DNA of 64,000 bases. It comes from Hippopus hippopus (lineage: Eukaryota; Mollusca; Bivalvia; Cardiida; Cardiidae). This document shows positions 1-20,424 of this stretch, one piece after another. The position numbers and the translations under genes were made by a program. Numbering within the stretch: the first letter of the stretch is position 1; every line of letters starts with the position of its first letter. Under the pieces are notes generated by a model. It was not told the DNA's origin and searched no databases. It saw only the letters and a program-made list of their open reading frames with translations. The DNA lies in NCBI GenBank assembly GCA_946811185.2, contig OX328104.1:45678505-45742504 (forward strand). Direction: 5' to 3'.

Positions 1-18
1 TGTTTCCTCTGTGTTTAG

Positions 19-9395
<9,377 letters not shown>

Positions 9396-11130
9396 AGAAA
9401 AAAAGCAGTAGACGGAAATATCATAACTGCCATGTTTAATTGCACCATGTTTCTTGGATACATTGCCCACCAAACAGGTTGAAATTTGAGCACTGGATAA
9501 ATGCATTGCCTTCTGATATCTGACATGCCAGCATTGGATGAAAGGGATACTGAAGGAAGACAGTTGACCCATAATACCCACAAAACTATGATTTAAGCCC
9601 TTTCGCAGACAACAAATTTTAGACTCTTTCAATTTCAAAACATCTGCACACTGCAAATTCAGCGTTGGCCCATATAAGCTTTAGCTCTCTAATAGGGTAG
9701 AAAACATCATGGGAAAAGGAGAAAATGCTGGTTAACAGCATTTTCTCCTGTTCCCACAGTGTTTTCAAAAGGCTTGTTTCCTAGAGTTGTGAAAACCAGG
9801 GGTTGTTTGATAAAGGTTTAACCCTTTACCAAACGACAAAACTTCAGACTTTTTGAAACTGAAAGCATTTTCAGATGACATATCTATAATGTGGCTCAAA
9901 TGAAGAAATTCGTGAAAAAGACAAAGTTGTAGACTTCATGATATTGGGAGCATTTGTAGACAAATAAAATTAAGTTCAAATGAAGAAATTTTGCTTTTCA
10001 AGGGAAAAAAACATTTGAGATAAAGGAGAAAGTACGGGTTATCAGCATTATATCCCTATCCCACAATATTTTTGAAAGTTTTTTTTCTGAAGGGCGTAAA
10101 ATCAGGATTGTTTGGTAAAAGGGTTAATTAGCTGGGTATCATTAACTACTGTTTAGTTATTTAACCCTTTACCACACAATCCCGAGTTTTAACACCTCTT
10201 ACAAAGAAGGTTTTTGAAAACATAGTGGGAAAAGGAGAAAATGCTGGTCACCAGCATTTTCTCCTTTTCCCACTATGTTTTCTACCCTATCAAACACAAA
10301 TCCCTTCATTTGAACTACATTTAAATCGTTGTCTGCAAATGCTTTGAATTTGGACAAGTGCAAAATTTCTTGTTTGGTAATGAGTTAATGGTATGAAGTT
10401 GGTTGCATGTGCTTGTTTTTGGAAGTACTGCAGTACTAATGTAATGAAAAAATACATAGTGTAATTTTAAATGACAAATGTTTTTCTTTGGAGATTATCC
10501 AGCCAAACTAAATAGTCAAATTATGGTTAAGCAGTTCTCCAGAAAAAGGGGTTACATGTGATGCATTATTCCAAGCAAGTCCCCAGATAATATGGATCCA
10601 TTTTGTCCAAATATCCAGCTGAATCATGAGGTGGAATGATCCTGTAACATGTAGAAAATTAACAAACAGCAAAAAGTTCAGACCCAGGTCAGTCTGTGCA
10701 GATTGCACAGACTGATATGTGTTGATACATTGTGCATATGCATTAATCCACCTTTTCACAGAACGTATCTCATTTGTTAGCTTCTTTTACAGCCTAGTGC
10801 TTGAAACTTTAATTGATGTGTACAGACTATATCTTGGGCTTGTGCAATAGAACACAACAGAAATAAGCTTTCACCTTTTACCAAACAGTCCCATGATTGA
10901 AGGATGCTGCAGAAGTACCCTTTTTAAAACGTATTCGGGAAAAGGAAGAAATGCTGGTTACCAGTATTTTTCTCCTTTTCCCACAATGTTTTCTACCTGT
11001 TTATATACAAATCCCATCATTTAAGATATATCTAACTTGTCTGCAAATCCTTTCAATTTGGACAAGTCTAAAACTTTGAAGTATAGTGTATAGAGTAACC
11101 CTTGTAGAAACAATGACCATTGGAGAGAGA
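9396..11130. other. PIK3C3 3' flank, MITE-rich, no gene seen
   Basis: Holds the 3'UTR of PIK3C3 and family 1 MITE cores near 9712-9758, 10021-10075, 10228-10273 and 10935-10983. It also has a 'cttaatgcat' MITE (family 4) at about 10535-10765. I see no exon here. Confidence 0.6.
10161..10388. mobile_element. Palindromic MITE family 1, best full-length copy
   Basis: A 228-bp copy with TTAA at both ends. The inner hairpin (about 10228-10273) is nearly perfect: gtgggaaaaggagaaaatgc, then a short turn, then the complement. It can serve as the reference copy for this family in the window. Confidence 0.8.
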
Positions 11131-11137
11131 GGAATAA

Positions 11138-11205
11138 CTCTCATCAATCTTGGGTAAGAAAGTGGCAGAGCTCTGGATTCAAACCAGCAACCTCCTGGTG
11201 TCAAG
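11138..11205 (-). repeat. tRNA-derived SINE fragment
   Basis: Read on the - strand it gives cccaatagatcagttggctt, matching a Pol III A box (TAGCTCAGTTGG-like), followed by tgctggtttgaatccagag, matching a B box (GGTTCGAATCC-like). It runs directly into the 40-bp tandem array. It is not a full tRNA gene. Confidence 0.6.
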
Positions 11206-11685
11206 CCAACTGATCTATTGGGCCCAGCTAATTATCTGTAGAAGGCCAACTGAGCTATTGAGCCCAGGGAATTATCTGTAGAAGGCCAACTAAGCACTTG
11301 GGCCCAACAACTTGTCTTTAGAAGGCCACCTGAGCTATTGAACCCAGCAAGTTATTTGTAAAAGGCCAACTGAGCTATTGGGATCAGCCAATTATCTGTA
11401 AAAGGCCAATTGAGCCATTGTGCCCATGCAATTATCTGTGGAAGACCAACTGAGCTATTGGGCCCAGAAAAATATCTATAGGAGGCCAACCGAGCTATTG
11501 GGCCAAGCTAATTACCTCTAGAAGGCCAACTGAGCTATTGAGCCTAGTGAACTATTGGTAGATGGCCAACTGAGATATTGGGCCAAGCGAATTATTTGTA
11601 GAAGGCCAACAGAGCTATTGGGCCCAGAAAAATATCTGTAGGAGGCCAACTGAGCTGTTGGGCAAAGGATTTATCTGTTCAAGGG
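11206..11685 (-). repeat. Minisatellite, 12 x 40 bp, each unit with an A box
   Basis: Twelve exactly 40-base units, on the + strand ccaactgagctattgggccc followed by about 20 more variable bases ending tagaagg. The period never slips, but units differ by several substitutions, so the array is old. The complement of each unit carries caatagctcagttggcc, the A-box part of the neighbouring tRNA-like SINE. Confidence 0.88.
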
Positions 11686-14600
11686 CAGACTTTAATCAAA
11701 TTTTTATCATATTTATCTGTGATCTCCTGATTTTGCAGTAAATATATGAACTCAAAATGTTTGTCTTTGTTTGATTATTTGATACATTATGTTTCTTTGT
11801 GATATTTTTCATCCCGTTGTCTAGAATTCAACCCACTTCCAAAAGACATGAAATTGTCAAAAATAAACCAGTATTGACAGACTTGCCAAAATGGAAAGTA
11901 TGATATTCAGACAGCAAATTAAATCCTGAGCAAATGGCTAAGTTTGTCTATTAAAGGATAGAAAGCATTGAGGGAAAAGGAGAAAATGCTGGTTAACAGC
12001 ATTTTCTCCTTTTCCCACGATGCTTTCAAAAGCCCCCCTCTCCAGGGTTTCAAGAACACAAGATGGTTTCGCAAAGGATTACACATGCTTTAGATTGGTG
12101 AACAATCCTTTTGAATATTGTTACAATGTTAGTTCTTCTGTCTTTGTTTAATATTAAACTTTCTACCAGATTACAAACCTTTAGACTCGAACATATTCAG
12201 AGCATTTACAGGCAACAATAATTATTCGTGCTTAAATTATTGAAGGGTAGAAAACTTTGTTGGAGGAAGAGAAAATGCTCGTTTCCAGTATTCATTCAAT
12301 TTCCAGCACAATGTTTATAAAAGCATTCTTCATTCAGGATCGTAACACAGTGACTTGCTTGGTAAGGGGTGTAGGCCGTTGTCAGAATTACAAGTATGTT
12401 TTTGCAATCCTTTATTGCTTCTTATCACTAATCCATAATTTATCGTGGATGTATTCCTTTGAACTTCTTGTGTAGGCCACTGGACATATATTTGATAGAA
12501 ACGAACAGCAAAGCTGTGGGTTTGCCAATAAAAGTGCAGCAGAGGTTCAGAGATGGTGATGTTTACTCTATTTCCGTAACGAGCATTTTATGCTTTCACC
12601 ACAATGTTTTGAAACATCGTCTGCTTCAAGATGGGGAAGCAAAAGATAATCATTATAATTCTTTACAACACAATGAAATTTTAGACTTGTCCAAGCTTAA
12701 GCATTTGCTTACAACGAATTAAAGATAGGTCAAATTATGAAATGTGTCCTTGATAGGATAGAAAACATTGAGGGAAAAGGAGAAAATGCTGGTTACCAGC
12801 ATTTTCTCCTTTTCCCACTTTGTTTTCAAAAGCTTTCTTTCTCAGATTCGATGAAAACCTGGATTGCGTGATAAAGGAATAATTTTGAAACAATTCATGT
12901 AAGTCTATGGAATTCACCAAAGTTGCATAGTTGGCGTAACTCGTATGTCGGCTCTGTATGTATAAAATAATAGAGAATCATTGATTTAGCATTGCTTTTA
13001 GCCGGGATTTGTATGTTATGCATAACAATATACAACATAATAAAATGTTATTTGACGCATGATTATAAGTTTGTCTAAAATTTGATTGATTTTACACTTA
13101 AAATCTCTTGAAACTTTCAACCTTTTTCTGCGTCATAGGCGAAAACAAGGGCTTTTGTGATCGGCATAAATCAAAATCAGACTTCTCAGAATGTGTAGTC
13201 TGATCTTGGATCTATACAATTCGCTTATGTGGACAAGCCTTTAAGTCAAAGATCTTTTCGAGTTTTAGTGGATTGTACTTTCAGCTGACGAAATAGGTCG
13301 AATTTATGTGGGCCTTTTTTTCTTTGCATGGAGAACAATCGGAAATATGAGCAGTTTTCTGGGTAAATGGGGTTTAACAGACCTTCATGATGTCGTCGTG
13401 ATGCATTATACCAAGCAAATCACTCCACAACTCCATAAAATCTGCATTGCATAATACCAACTGAATCATGAGATAACCTGGTCCTTTTAGCTGCAGAAAA
13501 TTGACTAATAACAAAAAGTTTCGACCAAGGTCGGACTGTGCAGGCTGACATGAATCGATATCCTTTCCATCCATCGGATACATTAAGTCCCCTTTTTACA
13601 GAGCACAGCCCTTATTACATTTGGCGCTAAGAAAGTTTACTTCTAAATGTACGAAACAGCTTTAGATGGATCAGAAATCACTACAAAAGACATAAACGGG
13701 AACCATTCAAAGAAAAGTCTTCTTTGGATGCTATGGAAAAAAAATTTAGAACAATTGCTTTTTACTAGTAATTGTTACTCTTCCCTCAATATTTTCAAAG
13801 TTGTGTAATGAAAGTTCCCTAAAAGACGCATGTAACCCCTGACCAAACGACTAATTGATGTTAGACTCGTCAATTTTGAAAGCATTTGCAGACCGACGAA
13901 TGAAATGTTGCTCAAATGATACGATTTGTCTTGGAAAGAGTAGCAAACATTGTGGGAAAAGGTCACCAGCATTTTCTCCTTTTCCCACAATGTTTTCGTA
14001 AGCCGGTTGTATGAGTGGTTAGAAATGGAGATTGTTTGTTAAAGGTACACAAATTAAGAGGGACTGGGTGATAAGAAAAGCTTTGAGCTGGTGGAAGAAT
14101 ACATATTGTTAGAGCATTGTATAAATGAACCATGCTATGTGAAAAGGGGGCTTAATCCATCTGCGAAAAGTATCGACCCAGGTCAGCCTGCGCAGACTTC
14201 GCAGGCTGACCTGGGCCGAAACTTTTCGCTATTGATCAATTTTCTGTATGTCAAAAGACCAGTCTACCTCATGATATAGTCGGTTGTTTAAAAAAGTGGC
14301 TATTATGGATCCATAATTATGTGATGACTTGCCTGGTATCATGTATCACGGAGATGCATGAAGCCCCCTTATGCCAGAGCATGGCTCAAATACATTGTAT
14401 TGTTTTAGTTAGAGCGTGCACGATGACAGATACATACCACGCCTTCCTTCTATCAAACCAGATTTCTCCGTTATCAATTGTCAATTAGCACTGTTCGAGG
14501 TGCCTACCAACTTTATAACTTGTTTTTAGATGTTTTTACTATAAAGACACGCACATGGTATAAACTTCCAATTAGTCCAAGTCATTTAGAATCATTACCG

Positions 14601-14780
14601 GATTCTGCGGCTTTTCCATCCTGATGTTAGCTATTTATATGCTGTCGTAAAACTCTCGGTCGGGGGTAATTTGCTAGAAATAAGAGAGAGAAAAAAACTG
14701 ATCTTCATTATCTAATTATTTTGCTATGTAGAATTTTCTTGAAATTGTGGCGCTGTCACTGTTAGATTGGAAAATCTATA
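11686..14780. other. Gene-free, MITE-rich stretch
   Basis: Family 1 MITE cores lie at about 11972-12018, 12259-12310, 12773-12818 and 13953-13990. Family 4 copies lie at about 13370-13610 and 14130-14386. A family 3-like copy lies at about 13125-13320. No exon was recognised. Confidence 0.55.
14130..14386. mobile_element. MITE family 4 (catgctctg...cttaatgcat ends), copy
   Basis: The left part reads accatgctatgtgaaaagggg, then cttaatcc. The right part is the inverse ending agagcatggct. A GC-rich hairpin (caggtcagcctgcgcag/...gcaggctgacctg) lies off-centre at 14172-14212. Confidence 0.65.
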
Positions 14781-15354
14781 TGACCCATGCTCTGTGAAAA
14801 AGGGGTTTTAACGCAGTCCGTGCAGGCTGACCTGGGTCGACATTTTTGTTCGGGGTCAATTTTCTGCGTGTCCAGTGACAAGACCATGGTACCTCAGGAT
14901 TTAGTCGGTTTTTAAACAAAATGGATTTTATGCATGACAATTATGTGATGATTTGATTGGTATAAAGCATTGCGGAAATGCATTAAATTCCCTTTTTGCC
15001 GGAGTCCCAGTCATTATTATTGACATCGACAGTATCCATTGTCTTAACCTCGTCAACGCAATAGGCTATTTAAAGCAGGGGTTTTACGGACGGCTTGGAC
15101 AAAAGATCAGACAGCACAGAAGGTGCTGTCTGATCTTGTATCTATAGTGTCTGCTTGCTTAGTCAAGACTTTAGGATTTCTGCGTTTCAGTGATTTGTAT
15201 AATCAGCGGTCGAAAGAGGTCGAATTCGTACATTTGGCGCTGTTCAAAAGAGCTGGGAATTTCACTGTCCGAAACGATATAAGCTGTGCTCTTGCAAAAG
15301 AGGCTAAAATGTACCTCCGTGCTGCGCTATACCGAGCAAGTCACAATATAATTG

Positions 15355-15610
15355 GGCCACGCTCTGGCAAAAGGGGGCTTAATGGATCTCCGTGATGCAT
15401 TATACCAGGCAAGTCATTACATTATTACGGATCCATAAAATCCGTTTTGTCAAACAACCGATTGAATCATGAAGTATAATGGTCCTTGAACATGCAAAAA
15501 ATTAGAAGATAGCGAAAAGTTTCGGCCCATGACAGCCTGTGCGGACTGCGCAGGCTGACATGAGTTGATACTTTTCGCAAATGCATTAAGCCCCCTTTTC
15601 ACAGAGCATT
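15355..15610. mobile_element. MITE family 4, copy
   Basis: Same plan as the copy at 14130-14386 in the opposite orientation: gctctggcaaaagggggctt at the left, acagagcatt at the right. The hairpin is near 15530-15564. Confidence 0.65.
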
Positions 15611-16059
15611 ATGAATCAATAAAAACCCTTTTGTCTAACAGTCGACTGAAACATGAGGGTATAATGGTCCTTCGTCATGCAGAAAATTGGCCAAAAGCAT
15701 AAAATTTCGTGGACTGCGTATGCTGACCTTGGTCGATACTTTCTTCAGATGCATTAAGCCCCTTTTTCACAGGGCATGAATCATACGATATGTTTGTGTG
15801 GTGTTTGATATAGTTTTCAACATTATTTCAGTTATCGTCGCGGCGGCAAATGCACCTATCCATGCGTTCCTAGAGTTTCTTTCTCGAATATTCCGCTCAA
15901 CATTCTTTCAAAGCAACCAGTCTAGCTTCTTTCTAACATAAACATCGTCAAAACACTATACAGCGATGAGAGAGGAATGAATGCTGTCGCAGGTATCTGC
16001 AAATACTTTCAATTCGGACAAGGCTAAAATTTTGTCTTCTAGTAAAAGGTTGAACATAT

Positions 16060-16262
16060 TTCTTTTACATCATTGAGAAATAATTTCTTGCAATTTATAC
16101 TGATCTCTCTCGTTTCTGCTTAGTGGAAACCACACCAGTACTCGCACCGAAAGTATGGGCCAATGAACAGTCCCAAAATTTACACCCGCTCCACGGTATC
16201 GAACACAGGACCCTATGGTTAAGTACGAGGCAGACGCTCTACCTCACAACCACGAACACCAC
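16060..16262 (-). repeat. tRNA-SINE-like repeat
   Basis: The - strand gives gaggtagagcgtctgcc (A-box-like) and tgtgttcgataccgtgg (B-box-like). Upstream text (gagaaataatttcttgcaat ... tctctctcg) recurs at 58365-58480, so this is an interspersed repeat and not a tRNA gene. Confidence 0.5.
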
Positions 16263-16271
16263 AAATATAAG

Positions 16272-16530
16272 AGCCATACTCTATCAAAAGGGGGCTTAAT
16301 GCATTTGCGAAACGTATCGATCCAGGTCAGCCTGCGCACTCCGCGCAGGCTGACCTGGACCGAAACTTTTCACTATTGGTCAATTTTCTGTATGTCCAAG
16401 GACCAGTGTACCTTATGAGTCAGTCTGTTACTTAAAAAAGTGGTTATTATGGATCCCTAATTATGTGGTGACTAGCTTGGTATCATGTATGGCGGAGATG
16501 CATTAAGCCCCCTTTTGCCAGAGCATGGCT
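16272..16530. mobile_element. MITE family 4, copy
   Basis: A well-kept copy with inverted ends (gccatactctatcaaaaggg / ccttttgccagagcatggc) and a strong hairpin at 16323-16361 (aggtcagcctgcgcactccg and its complement). Confidence 0.7.
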
Positions 16531-16549
16531 TGTATAGATGTAGATATAA

Positions 16550-16790
16550 GCCATGCTCTGGCAAAATGGGGTTTAATGCATCTCCGTGATCCATTATACC
16601 ATGCAAGACATCACATGATTATGGATACATGAAATGTATTTAATTAGTTAGTCTAACGATCGACTGAGTCGTGAGGAACACTGGTCCTTTGACATGCAGA
16701 AAATTTACCAATAGCAAAAAGTATCGACTCATGTCAGCCTGCATGGACTTCGCACGCTGATATGAGTCGATACTTTCATAAGGCATGGCT
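16550..16790. mobile_element. MITE family 4, copy next to another copy
   Basis: It starts gccatgctctggcaaaatgg only about 20 bases after the end of the previous copy and ends aaggcatggc; the two lie in inverse orientation, with hairpins near opposite outer sides. Confidence 0.62.
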
Positions 16791-17749
16791 TAATCATAGA
16801 AAAAAGAGACTCTACCTTTGAGCTATGGAGCCGTCTGACATTTTCTTGTGCTTAAAATGATTTCATCTCTTATCATGCAATAACGGCTTTATACCGTCAC
16901 TAACGCAAAAGGAAATTTACAGTTAAATTACAAAAAAAAAAACCTCTTGATATTTTCTCTGCATATCCATCTATGTTTAATTCTAAGGCCATGTTTGCAC
17001 GTGAATGAAAATATGAAGTCTATATTGAGATTTTCTAAAATACTTGCAAGACGGAATCTAGTTCAATGCTCCTTTAAAAAATACAGCTAGAGAGAAAACA
17101 CACTGTTAAAACTTGATAGTGTAAAGACTTGTTCAGAATTTAGTCAGCTGTATACACATAGATAAAGCACCGACAGATATGGTGGGAGGGGGTAAAGAAG
17201 CTCAAGGGATTTGTCTTGGATTTAAAATCGGAAACAACAACAGTGATTTCTTTGATGGCCCCCCAAGCAAATAAAAAACATTTTCCATCGGTTGTAATCT
17301 GTGGAACCTTGAAACCGTATCGGGCAACATTTGGCACGTAGATACAAGAATTATCATAACTTCAAAAAAAAAAAAGATGAAGTGGGTTAAAAACAGGTTG
17401 AAAGCGAGTATAGATGTATATTTATGGGTACACATCATAGGAACATAATATCTATACAACAGGACGGAAAACACAAAAATCACTCATTGTTTCAGTCATA
17501 ATAGTATTAACAGAAGAGATAATTATTCCCTAATTAACCCTTTAGGAGCTATACAACGACCTAAACTGTTTTTGTGAACTATGAGGATGAAGATTAGACG
17601 CCACGAAACGTGCAGTCTGATCTTTGATCAACATTGTTTGCTATTATCTTGCATAAAATGCTTGAAATATTTGGAGTTGCAATTTGTGGTATATTTGTAC
17701 GATTTAAAGTTTTCCCATTTCGTTGTTTTAATGCTCTAAAGGTTCACTC

Positions 17750-17955
17750 TTTCGGTGCAAAGCATAAAAACTCGACCTCTTTCGACGGCTAAAAATATAA
17801 CCCACTGAAACTCAGAAAGATTTTATGTCTTATAGGCTTGACTAAACAAGCGGACGGTATAGATCCAAGATCAGACTGCACGTTATGTGCAGTCTGATCT
17901 TGATTTATGCCGTCCGCAAAAGCCCATGTTTTCGCATCTGGCGCTGAAAAGGGAT
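17750..17955. mobile_element. Family 3b repeat; unoccupied paralogue of the Polinton target
   Basis: It contains ctcgacctctttcgacggct, aggcttgactaaacaag, a GATCAGACTGCACG hairpin at 17870-17904, and catctggcgctgaaaag. The same blocks flank the Polinton (35456-35499 and 51983-52095), so this copy shows what that site looked like before insertion. Other copies lie at about 13125-13320, 15030-15250 and 54590-54790. Confidence 0.7.
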
Positions 17956-18337
17956 AAAAGACAACGTCTCTGTTTCTCTATAGAGGCTGCATACCAGCTT
18001 ACCGAGGCTTGTCATCGCTAAAAGAATACCAATGACTTCTACATACTTTTAGAAGTACATACACATTACAAACGTCAGTTTTCTACTTTAAACCTCTTTA
18101 GAAGTAGGCTAAATACTTATCCTGCTGAAAGCGACGTATGTGTTTTTTTACGGAGACTGTAGACAAAAATAAGAATGCATATACATGCAGTCTGTAAGAG
18201 GGACGCGTATACTCTAAAACTCTTTATCGAGTTGGAGCGCCTTTCCCTAGAACAGCCAACAGGAAAATATTTAATATAAATACCTATAAAATATTTGGAC
18301 GCCCCTACTTCATAGATACATACATGTACGCATATCT

Positions 18338-18363
18338 TTGTCTGTCTGTCTGTCTGTCTGTCT
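18338..18363. repeat. (TCTG)n microsatellite
   Basis: About six perfect TCTG/GTCT units in a row. Confidence 0.85.
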
Positions 18364-18715
18364 GCCTTTTATCTTATGAATGTATGCCTATCGAAAGGCG
18401 AATGTCTCTAGTGTAGAGCTCTGTCACTTTCCCTACTGATTGATTTTCCGTTTATTCATAGACGCCCCATGGAGACTGTTAGTTATATTATGGGGGACAG
18501 TGCAAGATACAGGACGAAAATCAACCTAAGTAATGCCTGGTTCTTGAACGTGCTCGGTGTGTAGTATCGTCACAAGGGACCTCGATTCAACGCCTCATCC
18601 TAAAGACTATTAGTAATTCTAGATGGCCAGCCATGGGCTCCAACCTGCACCCTCAAGTAGCCTGATACTTCACGTTTACATGTCCCCTATTATTGATGGC
18701 TTTCCCTTGCTTAGA

Positions 18716-19143
18716 CCAGGGTTCCGATAAATTGCCAATCAGCGCTCAGTATTCGGTCTATATATATCGTTTATTATGTATGCAACATGGTCTTAAGTCA
18801 CAAAGACAGAGCTCATGGGATAGTCTATGTGATATAGACACTAGCTAACCGACGTGCCTATATCACACAGACAACCCAACTAGTTGTCTACCATATACAA
18901 AGACAGCCATGTTGCACAAGGGCATACATCCTATATTCATTTATACCACAGTTCCGATAGATTAGCCAATCAGCGCGCAGTATGTGGTCTGTATGTATCT
19001 CTTATACAATGCTTTATCATTCCACATGGTCTAGGTGGGATAGACAAAGGTCGTGGGGTAGTCTATGTGATATATAAACTTGCTAATGCTCGTGTCTATA
19101 TCACATAAACAACCCCTCTCCTTGTCTATTCTATTCAAAGACA
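18716..19143. repeat. Diverged tandem duplication, about 195 bp x 2
   Basis: Unit 1 (18716-18905) and unit 2 (18947-19143) share the order cagggttccgata-like, gccaatcagcgcgcagtat, gtctatgtgatata and tatatcacacagacaaccc. Each unit also contains an internal inverted pair (tctatgtgatata/tatatcacayaga), so each can fold. Confidence 0.65.
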
Positions 19144-19256
19144 GATGTTCTTCTTACAAACATCTGTCCCAAAGAAGGCTGAGATAGACGGCTGACCCTC
19201 GCAAAGACTGCTGTTCTTCATCTAGGCGTCTTCTTCATAAAGACCATTATTAGTTG

Positions 19257-19394
19257 TATGGTCAGGTGGCAGGGGACTTTGAAACTTGTTCACGGCAGTG
19301 GTGAATCATGTCGCCCCGAGCCGAAGGGGAGGTGACGCCATGATTCACCACAGCCGTGAACAAGTTTCCAAGTCCCCTGCCACCTGACCGTATA
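19257..19394. repeat. Large inverted repeat, arms about 54 bp
   Basis: The left arm tatggtcaggtggcagggga... (19257-19310) and the right arm (19337-19394, ending tgccacctgaccgtata) are almost perfectly complementary, with about 26 bases of loop (tcgccccgagccgaagggga). No coding sense. It stands directly before a TIR element. Confidence 0.85.
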
Positions 19395-19400
19395 ACGAAT

Positions 19401-19777
19401 TTATTATACTGCAAAGTTTTACCATTACAACGTGTGTTAAGCGAATTTTACCTGTTTTTTTGGTTTCAAAAATTGAGTACGCTGACGAAGTAGAATTTCC
19501 CTTCTGAGTGCCCCAATTTAATGAAAACTGACGTCACTATGAACTGACGTCACTGAAACCTTGGTAAAACGTGCTAAAACGTGCAGTTTGTCGCATACAC
19601 TTGATGTTAATCTTGATCGAAGCCGCCAGTTTGGATGTTGTGTTGAAAGTGTAGTCATGTATACGGGGCTCCCGAAAGGGAAACTGCTTTTAGGTTGGTT
19701 TTGCCAGTGTACATGATATGTATGTTCGGGGAATATTATCCAATCAGATCACGAGAAATTTCTTTGCAGTATAATAA
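19401..19777. mobile_element. TIR element, about 377 bp
   Basis: Perfect 16-bp inverted ends: ttattatactgcaaag at 19401-19416 and ctttgcagtataataa at 19762-19777. There is no ORF inside. TA or TTATA-type ends are suggested, but I cannot decide the target duplication. Confidence 0.7.
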
Positions 19778-20156
19778 TGTGATATGTCTCTCTCTATCTA
19801 CATGTATATACATGTATGTCTGGCATATATAGCTGTTCCTCATAAAAACAACTGACTTGTAGACTGTTCCTTTCATTTAAACGTCAGTGACTCATATCGA
19901 CGGATATCCGTGATATAGATTGTATAGGCCTTTGCTCATATAAAAGACCACAACGAAGCTGTATATTTTTTTTCAGACCTTTTTTTAATAAAGAGTTTTA
20001 TTGAGTCAAATGGCATGTAACAGTTATAATTATGTATATAAATTTACGTACAATTAGACAACGGTGAACATACAACAATGCATTTAAACATAAAACATTC
20101 AGTTCTGTTATCAAACATCAATAGTAAAATACGCTCTCTCTAACGAAGCGACAACA

Positions 20157-20424
20157 TATGGCTTGCAACACGCGAAAAGGGGCATTTGGACATTTGCGTA
20201 AAGTGTCGTCTCGGATCAGCCTGCGCAGTCCGCGCAGGCTAATCCGAGACGGCACTTTACGACTAAATTAGATTTTGTGCTGGAGTAGACTTGCGCAGAA
20301 CAGAAAATTACATAAAAACGGAAATTGCCATCTCGGATTAGCCTGCGCGGACTGCGCAGGCTGATCCGAGACGACACTGTACGCAAATGTTCGAATGTCC
20401 CATTTCGCGTGTTGCAGGCCATAT
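20157..20424. mobile_element. Two-lobed MITE family 2, copy
   Basis: It has the same end sequence and the same pair of internal hairpins as the copy at 2122-2390 and similar length (268 bp). It begins atatggcttgcaacacgcg and ends gcgtgttgcaggccatat. Confidence 0.75.

Noticed and set aside
16200..16262. tRNA gene
   Set aside because: A- and B-box-like text is present, but no full cloverleaf can be drawn and the surrounding sequence recurs at 58.4 kb, so it is a SINE-like repeat.
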